NCBI GenBank assembly: GCA_001586965.3
Contig: LUCW03000051.1
Location: 167,501-190,000 of the forward strand
Reading direction: 5' to 3'
Length of the DNA: 22,500 bases
Origin: Sphaeroforma sirkka
Taxonomy: Eukaryota > Opisthokonta > Ichthyosporea > Ichthyophonida
Under the pieces are notes generated by a model that worked only from the letters and a program-made list of their open reading frames with translations, searched no databases and had not been told where the DNA came from. The position numbers were made by a program, and so were the translations under genes. Positions within the stretch are counted from its first letter, which is position 1, and each line of letters opens with the position of its first letter. Positions 1-8,556 of the stretch are shown here, one piece after another.

Positions 1-16
1 GTCGCATCAGGAAAAG
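1..16 (+). CDS. 3' end of an internal exon (gene cut by the left edge)
   Basis: The first 16 bases end in AAAAG followed at 17 by GTAAGT, a near-perfect eukaryotic 5' splice site. Read so that the exon ends in phase 0 they give SHQEK, which joins in phase 0 to the open exon starting at 459. Only the splice-site match and the phase agreement support this; the rest of the gene lies outside the window. The intron would be 17-458. Confidence 0.4.
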
Positions 17-420
17 GTAAGTCCAGGTTATCGACGGTGTTGTGTTGGCTAACTTGGTCCTATCGTTTCTCAGATATACCAAACGCACTCTTTCTACTAG
101 TAATGGACTGTGGTCTGAACACTTGGCCCATGGTCTTGTGCTGCGGCCTTGGTATATCCATTCGCGTGTGAGCTCACAGTCGAATAGTTCTGTGCGGAAG
201 AGTATGAGTTTCCCTACCATGCGGTGCCGAGGTCAATGTCCACGTAGGGAACCTTGGACTGATACCTCACAGTATAGATGAGTCAAATCTGGCAATATGG
301 AGTGAGACGTGATTTAAAGGCACGTTTCTCGGAAGTTTCTTCCACTAGAGCACCGTACTGATCAATTGATTTTTACTTCATCCACGCATATACGCATATT
401 TATGTATATTATGCGCACAT

Positions 421-421
421 G

Positions 422-455
<34 letters not shown>
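421..455. repeat. (CA)n(TA)n microsatellite at a splice acceptor
   Basis: About ten CA units pass directly into about eight TA units and end in the CAG that would be the acceptor of the exon at 459. The tract occupies the place where a pyrimidine tract would normally sit. Confidence 0.85.
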
Positions 456-458
456 CAG

Positions 459-581
459 AAGAATGGCAGTTCGCTTAATTGCGATTTACTCCTGGCTGCT
501 TCCGAGATGATGCCGCCAGATTCGGATGTGGAGATCAGGTACGATGAGAGTGGACACCGGGATAGAAATGACAGTGACTGA
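459..581 (+). CDS. probable last exon of an unidentified spliced gene
   Basis: This is an open stretch of 40 codons plus a TGA stop, beginning right after a (CA)n(TA)n tract that ends in a CAG splice acceptor at 456-458. The peptide starts KNGSSLNCDLLLAASEMM and continues acidic and polar to the end (DSDVEIRYDESGHRDRNDSD), a typical soluble, disordered C-terminal tail. It joins in phase 0 to the exon ending at 16. I do not recognise a family and no domain is visible. The alternative is a chance open frame, since the stretch is short, but the acceptor, the agreeing phase and the non-repetitive coding-like composition argue for a real terminal exon. A minus-strand frame across the same bases (362-613) reads through the CA/TA repeat and looks spurious. 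Confidence 0.45.
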   Translation, partial: KNGSSLNCDLLLAASEMMPPDSDVEIRYDESGHRDRNDSD

Positions 582-607
582 GGTTGCTCACCTAGCAATA
601 CGTCTAT

Positions 608-718
608 GCACACATGTTCAGAGAGACAAAACTATTACACATGTCCAGAGAGATGTAACTATGTTATAGTTACATACGGAGTATGTCCAGAGATATATAA
701 CTATGTTATAGTTACATA
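608..718. repeat. short tandem repeat carrying two identical hairpins
   Basis: Three copies of a CATGTYCAGAGA-like motif occur, and the last two are each followed by the same palindrome. The first hairpin has a 9-bp perfect stem, TGTAACTAT (654-662), loop GTT, ATAGTTACA (666-674). The second repeats it at 698-714 with a 7-bp core (TAACTAT, loop GTT, ATAGTTA). No gene is associated with it. Confidence 0.6.
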
Positions 719-1687
719 CGAAGCGAAGCGATGTAGCTAATACATGTCACATCTCGCAGATGTATACTGAAATCGATGGTACGAGACCCGTACAGTTTAA
801 CTGCTGTCGGTACACTAGATAGGCGGCGATAGCAAGCTACCATGGCCTGAAAAGGTCGGACATAGAGACACGCATTGTCGGCATACCACAGGCAGGGCAT
901 GGCATACACACAGCTACAAGTACGAGGACGTCGATACAAAGCAGTCTCTGCGGCCGAGTCTCGAGACACGAGCGAACGTATCTTTCTATTCGGAGAAAGA
1001 CATGGGGCAAACCGCAAATGAACGACATAATGAATAGTACACAGAACCCCACGTATTCGATGAACATTACAGCCCATACCTACTGTGATGCACCTCAACA
1101 CACTGTGCAAAGGACTGTGCAGGGGAGACCTCTGGCCGGCAATTAATCACGTCTAGCACGTTGTGTACCGACAAAAAGTGGACCGTCCCAATGACGAGAG
1201 GAGCCTAAGTGTAGGGTTCTCAGTCATGCTGATGAAGGAACACACATCGCTCTAGTGACCGAGATTGAATACGCTGAGCATAATATGACAATGAGGAGAC
1301 AGATTACATTGCCAGTATTACGGTGATTTGAATGAGGGGTCCCACCAACTTGACAGGGTCGCTGATAAGACTTGGTTTTGGCCTTTGCAACTCGTTTTGA
1401 AACGCGGCACTTTTGGGGCCCAGTACTGTGCCGGACATATTTAGCTGAGGCCAGCATGCAGCCTTTGCAGCAATCAAGCATCGGATGCATGACTCACATG
1501 CCACTGCACGAGTGTTACCACAGCTGTTGCGAGACCCACAGGACGAGGGCACTGTGCTTTGTCTTCTGGGAGGGTTGATCACCGCGGGATAGGGCCGGAC
1601 GGTAGATTAGAAGTCGACAGCAATCGGTAGTGGACGCAAAGATATCTAGAACTACAACGCAGAGACTGGGCACGCCTTGTGTTTCAG
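719..1687. other. unassigned low-copy sequence
   Basis: No convincing gene, RNA or repeat is visible. Several overlapping open frames of 65-132 codons exist on both strands (the longest on the minus strand at 712-1110, Cys- and Arg-rich). None has a recognisable domain, they overlap one another, and no clear chain of splice sites links them. Confidence 0.5.
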
Positions 1688-2276
1688 GGTGAAGAAAGGG
1701 CCTCGTATCCAATCTGAGGCAATCAACAGGAGTGTGGTTGAAGTCTTGCGCTACTCATCAGGTGGCAAACAAGTGTTTCGCAAAATTAGGTACTTTCAAG
1801 TTTGCGAAACAGAGTTACAGAGGCCATCAACCGGACAGCTATATCAAAAGTTTATGATTGGAGATCTGAGATGCTGTAGGGGCTCTTGTGTATTTAAATG
1901 GGAATGGATTGGACTTTGTCCTGCCTCCCTGTTCAAGAGCCGGAATTCGGGTCAAAACACCAATTTTGTGAAAGGTGACGTGAATCTACCGGTATTTGGT
2001 CGAGTACAACGAAACGGAGACGAAACGGAGCGTATATGGGATACTAAGGCACCTGTACAAGAGAACTATCGCTGTGATGACCTCCAATCAACAGACAAAT
2101 ACACCAGATGCTTTATGACACGAGCTAATGAAAAGCTAATGAAAAGCGCATGTGTGTATCCCGATTATAACATCCGCTTCAGACATGGTTGCGTATGTTT
2201 TTATTTTGTCGCCAAGTGGAAGAGGTGGCGATGGCACCAGTGTAAAGCAGCCCTGTTTTACCCTGAATCCGTATGA
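1688..2276 (+). CDS. candidate exon or gene remnant, unknown product
   Basis: This is a continuous open frame of about 196 codons to a TGA stop. It is unusually long for non-repetitive sequence in this part of the window. There is no ATG near the 5' end, so it is better read as an exon: a TTTCAG acceptor lies just before 1688 and the frame then runs GTG AAG AAA GGG. The protein is basic and rich in Cys, Trp and Arg, with no domain I recognise and no membrane segment. A short internal duplication (GCTAATGAAAA twice, near 2125-2145) lies inside it. It could be a real exon of an unknown gene, a decayed transposon fragment, or chance. I rate a coding role slightly less likely than not. Confidence 0.35.
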
Positions 2277-2640
2277 ATAATTTCTTTGAAGTTACAAGTC
2301 TCGCCACCCACGTACAGTGCAATTGGCTACCTCTGGAACCTTATATATGCCGTCCACAGACAGCTACATTGACACATCTGTCCGACTGACGGCGTAGATG
2401 CACATGGTACTACCTGTTGCAGACTATTTTGCATTCGAGTCCATACGACTTGTACGGGATACTCAAAGACGCTACGCCCAGACTCCCAAGTTTACCAAGT
2501 AAATAAATATACATGCCTGCACTCTTTGCACGCAACATTTGACAACCCTTTTTAAGCATGCCGAGCGCCCAGACAGGATTCGGGTTTCTGCGGTTCGCTT
2601 GTATTGCTGGCCATCTCAAGCTTTCACATGAAAACTTCTC
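2277..2640. other. unassigned sequence between an open frame and a satellite
   Basis: Nothing supportable was seen. A short minus-strand open frame (2410-2649) has no recognisable content and runs into the tandem repeat that follows. Confidence 0.5.
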
Positions 2641-2925
2641 TACAATCACCCTGTACTTGTTTTAAATAGTCTTGCTTGTAATAATGAGTGGGCACACCGC
2701 CCGATTACTTAAATGACTTTCCTACCATCACTCTATGCTTGTTTTAACTAATGAGCGGAATCAGCACACAGTTACTTTAAAAGCTTTCCTACCATCACTC
2801 TATACTTGTTTTACATAGCGAGTGGGTACACCGCCCAATTACTTTAATGACTTTCCTACCATCACTTTATACTGGTTTTAAATATTGAGTGGAATCCACA
2901 CACAGTTACTTTAAATCCACTCATC
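2641..2925. repeat. dimeric 67-bp tandem satellite (A-B-A-B)
   Basis: There are four consecutive units. The shared motif CCTACCATCACT recurs at 2721, 2788 and 2855 (spacing 67), with a diverged first copy near 2641. Alternate units differ consistently. Type A carries GAGTGGGCACACCGCCC or a close variant (near 2687 and 2820); type B carries GCGGAATCAGCACACAG or a variant (near 2753 and 2889). The higher-order period is therefore about 134 bp. Confidence 0.8.
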
Positions 2926-3900
2926 TTCCCGTGCAAACTCGCGGTAACTTACTGATGATAAAACACTACATTCACACCGGAAGTAATTGCATCATAGGAA
3001 TAACTTAACATGCCAGCCGTGCTCCTCACAGCCATTACGTATGGATCCTTGCAACAGGTTAAATGTAGTGTTCGTGCGTGAGCCGTGTGATCTTTCACAT
3101 AGCAAACCTTAAGCGCCAACATATGATGTTTCACTGAAGACGGAATCAGTGATCCGTTGAGGTCAGAACAAATCTCATCCGATCGGATTAGAACACAAAT
3201 CACGTCACTTCACTGATAGCCTACTACACTGGAGATTCAATCATTCCTTAGTCCTTGCCAATGTCACGCATCTAGCGTTGGCGCCACCAACATTGAGGTG
3301 TGTTGAAAGCACCACCGTCCCAAGTCTTCCCCAGACCCACACTGCTACGCCTCTTGGGCCTGGACTTCCAACTAGAGCGTCTCGTGTTTGAGTACGTGCA
3401 TGTGGTCCTTATTGCCCACGTCACCCGTTCCCATGACGACCAAAGCTCCTGCTGCACCATACGCAACACTCTCCTAGTCGTCTCTGGCATGGGCCCTGGC
3501 GAAAGAGTGCGTCGGTGGGTATAGTACGCGCGTGTTGTGTCTGAGTGGGACACATGTTCACACAGTTCATCTTCTGTGGCTGCCGAGTGCGTGTGTTATT
3601 CGTGGGAGAGAATCGAGAAACGACTACGCGGCCAGACGCTCACACTCTCTAGTCAGTCCACCAACATCCGCATGCAGTGGTAACATACCAAACTGTGTAC
3701 GAACACGCGGGTGTGTCGCTATGGGAACATAGCAACCACAAGCACCAAGTGGGTGTGGTTGCTTCTGCTTCATACCGTGCGTGCTGGATTCGAAACAGTG
3801 AGCGCCCTTGAGCTCCGGTGGGTTTCACCACAGCGATTGTCTTCATATGTGCTTGGCATAATCAATCGCAGGCACTAAGTATATATCAGAAAACGGGTAT
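2926..3900. other. unassigned sequence, locally GC-richer
   Basis: The part at about 3290-3520 is GC-richer and open in several frames on both strands (plus 3300-3524, minus 3272-3553). I could not assign a family, and a third minus frame there (through GALVVMGTGDVGNK) is interrupted by stops. It may be an eroded gene. A strong hairpin is listed separately. No splice structure could be supported. Confidence 0.4.
3731..3763. repeat. 10-bp perfect inverted repeat
   Basis: AGCAACCACA (3731-3740) pairs perfectly with TGTGGTTGCT (3754-3763) across a 13-base loop. No flanking gene explains it. Confidence 0.6.
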
Positions 3901-3904
3901 TCCG

Positions 3905-4720
3905 TAGTTTCCATTCAACCTGTACATAAGATATGTATAAATATCTCGTTACTCTACCAAGCCTTCGGTCTCTCCGTGTACATAAAATGTACACGGGCAT
4001 CTGTCTACGCTAACAATGCTCCACTCTCCACGTATACATAATATATGCACAGGGATCTCGAGACACCATCAAGTCTCAGCTATCTACCTAAGTGTAACAT
4101 GTGCCAAAGCATCGATACTGTACCAAGTCTCAAAGCATCGATACTGTACCAAGTCTCAGTAATCAAACCTATGTATAACATATACATAGGCATCTCGATA
4201 CTATTCCAGGTCTCAGCTACGTTCCTCTCTATAACATAGGCATACCAATACTTTTCCAAGTCTCAGTTATGTACCTACGTATAATTTATACATAGGTCTC
4301 CTCATACTATTCCAAGTCTCAGTCATGTACCTATGTATAACAAATACATAGGTCTCCTAATATTATTCCAAGACTCAGTTATGTGCCTATGTATAACAAA
4401 TACATAGGTCTCCTGATACTATTCCAAGTCTCAGTTATCTACCACCATGTCTTCATTCTCGACGTAAATATAACATGTCCACCGGCAGCTCTATACTCCA
4501 TCCAGTCTCAGTTGTCCACGTATACATGATACATGCATAGGCTTGTCTTATACTGTACCAAGTCTTACTCTACCTATGTATATCATATACAAAGGCCACT
4601 TGATACTGTACTAAGTCTTACTTATTTACCTATGTATAACATATACATAGGCCGCTCGATACTGTACCAAGTCTCCGTTGCCACGCGTACAGGACCATAT
4701 ACATACACGGATCTATGCTC
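3905..4720. repeat. tandem array of palindromic units (about 65 bp each)
   Basis: Roughly twelve diverged units are present. Each has a palindrome followed by a spacer resembling GATACTGTACCAAGTCTCAG. Perfect 10-bp stems are seen as CCTATGTATA / TATACATAGG with loop ACA (4168-4190 and 4629-4651), as ACCTATGTAT / ATACATAGGT (near 4329-4353), and as the different but still perfect CCGTGTACAT / ATGTACACGG with loop AAA (3974-3996). Other units have imperfect or eroded stems. Confidence 0.8.
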
Positions 4721-4750
4721 AGTTATCCATGTTAAGACGCGAGGTGAATG

Positions 4751-5011
4751 ACCACACCGCAGAGCCTTCCCAGCCACTCCTGCAGGCGACATTGTGCGAG
4801 GGCTCCCATGGTCACGTCTTGATTGACTTTGTCTGGAGGTTGAGGGGGTTGACCATCCTGAACGCAGCTGTGGCATAGCATACGGATAGGGTACATGCAT
4901 AATTTAGTGGGCTGTCAGTTGTCACAGACACCATGAGCTTTGGCAGATACTGGAGGAAGACCCAGCCATGAGTGTGGGGTACCTTGCAGGTGGCGGGCAC
5001 CGATAGATGCA
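4751..5011 (+). pseudogene. possible exon scraps of an unidentified gene
   Basis: A short, GC-richer island lies between two repeat arrays. One plus frame runs from 4751 to a TAG at 4876-4878 and contains HGHVLIDFVWRLRGLTIL. A second frame ends at a TAG at 5005-5007 and reads HELWQILEEDPAMSVGYLAG. Both look protein-like, but they are in different frames and no clean splice pair joins them. The minus strand is also open here (4812-5012), so strand is uncertain. I recognise no family. The island is best treated as a possible decayed or very short-exon gene. Confidence 0.25.
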
Positions 5012-5030
5012 TCTCAAACGTATTGGGTTA

Positions 5031-5094
5031 TGTGAGAATAGAATGGATTGGTTCAGGCTTGGGTTTTGTGAGAATAGAATGGACTGGTTCAGGC
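5031..5094. repeat. 36-bp tandem duplication
   Basis: TGTGAGAATAGAATGGA followed by YTGGTTCAGGC occurs at 5031-5058 and again at 5067-5094, with one C/T difference in the compared part. Confidence 0.75.
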
Positions 5095-5439
5095 ATATAT
5101 CAATATTCACTTCTCGCACCGTCAATCCGGTTCTAACTAATGTATAGGACTCAGTCTAGTCTCAAAATATTGGCGCCGAGTGGTAAGATAAAGCTTAGTC
5201 TTGGTACATGCACCTCATACGCACATCCTCCATGTACTGGTACCAACTTGGAGTCTACCGGCAACCTGTTGCTATGTTCGAATACTCCCACGAGATGCAC
5301 ACTATATATACACGTCATATGAGAGCACAAGCCATACCTACAAGTCACAGACTGTATATACACGCCTTATGAGAACACAAGCCATACCTACAAATCACAG
5401 ACTGTAAATACACGGCATACGAGAGCACAAGCCATACCT

Positions 5440-5905
5440 ACAACTGGCAGACTATATATATACGTCATATGAGTGCACAAAGCCATACCTGCAAGTGTCA
5501 GACTGTATATACACGCCATACGAGAGCACAAGCCATACCTACAAGTGGCAGACTGTATATACACGCCATACGAGAGCACAAGCCATACCCACAAGTGGCA
5601 GACTATATATACACGTCATATGAGAGCACAAGCCATACCTACAAGTCACAGACTGTATATACACGCCATATGAGAGCACAAGCCACACCTACAAGTCACA
5701 GACTGTATATACACGCCTTATGAGAACACAAGCCATACCTACAAGTGGCAGACTGTATATACACGTCATATGAGAGCACAAGCCATACCTACAAGTCACA
5801 GACTGTATATACACGCCATATGAGAGCACAAGCCACACCTACAAGTCACAGACTGTATATACAAGCCATATGAGAGCTCAATCCATACCTACAAGTGGCA
5901 GACTG
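5440..5905. repeat. first copy of a nine-unit block duplicated inside the minisatellite
   Basis: The order of nine variant units here (starting with the GAGTGCACAAAGCC unit, ending with the GAGAGCTCAATCC unit) is repeated in the same order at 6134-6599. Landmarks give the same offset of 694 at both ends: GTCATATGAGTG at 5464 and 6158, ACAAGCCATATG at 5861 and 6555. Only scattered single-base differences were seen, for example CATACCC against CATACCT near 5590 and 6284. Confidence 0.85.
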
Positions 5906-6133
5906 ATGAGAACACAAGCCATACCTACAAATCACTGGACTGTAAATACACGGCATACGAGAGCACAAGCCATACCTACAACTGGCAGACTATATATATA
6001 TACGTCATATGAGTGCACAAAGCCATACCTGCAAGTGTCAGACTGTATATACACGCCATATGCAGAGAGCACAAGCCATACCTACGAGTGGCAGACTGTA
6101 TATACACGCCATACGAGAGCACAAGCCATACCT

Positions 6134-6599
6134 ACAACTGGCAGACTATATATATACGTCATATGAGTGCACAAAGCCATACCTGCAAGTGTCAGACTGT
6201 ATATACACGCCATACGAGAGCACAAGCCATACCTACAAGTGGCAGACTGTATATACACGCCATACGAGAGCACAAGCCATACCTACAAGTGGCAGACTAT
6301 ATATACACGTCATATGAGAGCACAAGCCATACCTACAAGTCACAGACTGTATATACACGCCATATGAGAGCACAAGCCACACCTACAAGTCACAGACTGT
6401 ATATACACGCCTTATGAGAACACAAGCCATACCTACAAGTGGCAGACTGTATATACACGTCATATGAGAGCACAAGCCATACCTACAAGTCACAGACTGT
6501 ATATACACGCCATATGAGAGCACAAGCCACACCTACAAGTCACAGACTGTATATACAAGCCATATGAGAGCTCAATCCATACCTACAAGTGGCAGACTG
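6134..6599. repeat. second copy of the nine-unit minisatellite block
   Basis: This copy is nearly identical to 5440-5905 at an offset of 694 bp, with the variant units in the same order. It indicates a recent unequal exchange or replication-slippage event involving whole blocks rather than single units. Confidence 0.85.
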
Positions 6600-6620
6600 T
6601 ATATACACGCCATATGAGAA

Positions 6621-7180
6621 GGCCAGTCATTCGAAGCGTGATAGAATTAATTCAGGATACCGTTCGCTCAGGTTGTAGATATCACATATACGCCATACGA
6701 ATATACATCCCCACTTTCAGGGCTAGATCGGGAAAAAATAATAACTAACGTTTTCACTTGTGTGTCTACCTACCATCCAGCTGACTCGCGAAAGCATCGA
6801 AACACTTTGAACACGCCCCGGGCAGTAGAAACTGCATGGTGCTGGAGTGGTTGTTGGTGGTGTAAGGTGCACACTCCTTCATGTAGCCTGTGGATGGTCG
6901 GGTTGATGAGAGTGTTGAGAAGACGATGAGAGTGTTGAGAAGACTATCAGGTCAGTGACGGATGATAGAGGGTAAAACCGTAAAACCCTAAATTGGTAGC
7001 TGTTGAGGATAGCGTCAGGGTTGTGCCGTGTGCGAGACAGGGCCGCAAAGTCAGTGATGGTAACTAGAGGGCTGTGTGCACATGACAGCAGTTATTGTAC
7101 GATACCAATTTATAGTTAACATAGCAGGAAGCCGATACGATATTAGTCATACGAATACTATTCATCGCCTGTACAATTAG
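6621..7180. other. low-copy sequence between repeat arrays
   Basis: No gene was recognised. The only internal structure is a perfect 20-bp tandem duplication, GATGAGAGTGTTGAGAAGAC, at 6905-6924 and 6925-6944. Confidence 0.5.
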
Positions 7181-7590
7181 TTTGCTCGATTACAACATAC
7201 GTTATTCACCATTTATCAATGTATGTATGATACATGCAGTCCATGTATCATATCACGAGTGTAGCATATGTTATTCATCATTTATCAATGTATGTACGAG
7301 ACACACAGTCCAGGTATCATACCACGAGTGTAGCATATGCTATTCACCATCTATCAATGTATATAGAAGATAGACAGTTCGTAAATCATACCTCGAGTGT
7401 AGCATAAGCTATTCACCATCTATCAATGTATGTATGAGGTAGACAGTTCATGTATCATACCACGAGTGTAGCATACCATCTATCGATGTATATAGAAGAT
7501 AGTTCATAAATCATACCACGAGTGTAGCATTTGATATTCACCATCTATCAATGTATGTAGGAGATAGACAGTCCATAAATCATGCTCGTG
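7181..7590. repeat. about 69-bp tandem array, five to six copies
   Basis: The motif CGAGTGTAGCATA (with small variants) recurs with GAGT at about 7257, 7325, 7395, 7463 and 7520. Spacing is 68-70, with a shortened last interval. Each unit also contains ATTCACCATCTATCAATGTA or a close variant and a GATAGACAGTTCATAAATCA-like stretch. Confidence 0.85.
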
Positions 7591-7829
7591 CCATCGGCAT
7601 GTTCAGGGATGGTGTGAACGAGTAAAGAACCATTCTTTCAATTTCACATCCTCTTGCTATTGCGAGGGTGCACATATACTCGCAAATAGAATCCAAAGCT
7701 ATCATATATATGCACTACTACACTACATACACTACATAAAACAATAGTACCTGATAACATATATCTATAAGAGTTTCTGATATAATTTATATGCACTTGT
7801 ACATACACTTCATATAATATTAATACCTG

Positions 7830-7935
7830 ACATCATATATATATATATATATAAATATAAATATAAATGTAAATATAGATATAAATATAAATATAAATAT
7901 AAATATAAATATAAATATAAATATATATATATATG
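7830..7935. repeat. (TA)n and (ATAAAT)n microsatellite
   Basis: A TA tract at about 7835-7851 passes into roughly eleven near-perfect ATAAAT hexamers to about 7921, then back to TA to 7935. Confidence 0.9.
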
Positions 7936-8345
7936 AGTTCCTGATATCATAAACATGCTCCGATGCACACTACATACACTTTATACACGAGAAGAATACC
8001 TGATATCATTTATACGCTCTAATACACACAACAATCACGCCATATATAATAATAATACCTGATATCATATATATGGCACGATACACACCACAAACACGTC
8101 ATATTTAATAACAATATCTGATATCATATATATGCTCGAATACACACAAAAAACACGTCATATAGAATAATAATATTTGATATCATATATATGCTCTAAT
8201 ACACACAACAAACACGTCATATATAACAATAATATCCGATGTCATATATATGCTCTAATACACAACAAACACGTTTTATATAATAATAGTATTTGATATC
8301 ATATATATGCTCTAATACACACAATATACATTTCATGCGATAACA
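7936..8345. repeat. 59-bp tandem array, seven copies
   Basis: TGATATCAT, or a one-base variant, falls at 7942, 8001, 8060, 8119, 8178, 8237 and 8294, giving a constant 59-bp period. Each unit continues with ATATATGCTCTAATACACAC and then AACAAACACGTCATATA. Decayed copies extend leftward to about 7680. Confidence 0.9.
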
Positions 8346-8359
8346 ATACCTTGCACGAC

Positions 8360-8477
8360 TCATGAGATGAGATCCGCACCAGTGTAGAAGCATCTCTGCC
8401 CATGGTAGGTGAGTGCACGCACAACAAGCCGTGGTACTAGTAACACGACCACATTAACAATAGTAAACCAATACGGA

Positions 8478-8478
<1 letters not shown>
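8360..8478 (-). CDS. FERRY3: possible final exon H of the FERRY3-like gene
   Basis: After an intron made mostly of a long TA tract, an AAAG acceptor at 8480-8479 opens a frame in the phase required by exon G. It gives [20 protein letters not shown] and 18 more residues to a TGA at 8362-8360. VVVLLVP resembles the family's TVQFLVP near the C-terminus, but the remaining residues match poorly, and the acceptor lacks a pyrimidine tract. Another frame here contains DASTLVRIS, which also resembles the family C-terminus, so the exact end is uncertain. Confidence 0.4.

Positions 8479-8556
<78 letters not shown>

Larger units (their letters stand above)
5301..6620. repeat. 50-bp minisatellite, about 26 copies
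   Basis: The consensus unit contains GAGAGCACAAGCCATACCTA, then ACAAGTGGCAGACTGTATAT, then ACACGCCATAC. The motif GAGARCACAA falls at 5321, 5371 and 5421, fixing the period at 50. Recurring variants (ACAAGTCACAG, ACAACTGGCAG, GCAAGTGTCAG, a CACACC form and a CTCAATCC form) allow units to be told apart. Because 50 is not a multiple of 3 and the unit lacks stops in the plus direction, several plus frames stay open across it; these are not genes. Confidence 0.95.

Noticed and set aside
712-1110. Minus-strand open frame of 132 codons, Cys-rich
   Set aside because: No family, starts with no supporting context, and overlaps other equally open frames; not enough to call a gene.
1372-1490. Possible mitochondrial carrier-like motif (HFWGP) in a plus frame
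   Set aside because: Only five residues match; the flanking sequence does not follow that family.
5469-6417. Open frames of 66-134 codons rich in Tyr, Thr and His (e.g. YTRHTRAQAIPTSGRLYI)
   Set aside because: They are translations of the 50-bp minisatellite; several frames are open at once because the unit lacks stops.
5301-6620. Possible CRISPR array
   Set aside because: Units are directly contiguous variants of one 50-bp sequence with no unique spacers, and the genome is eukaryotic.
7181-7373. Open frame with a repeated CYSPFINV-like peptide
   Set aside because: It is a translation of two to three units of the 69-bp tandem repeat.
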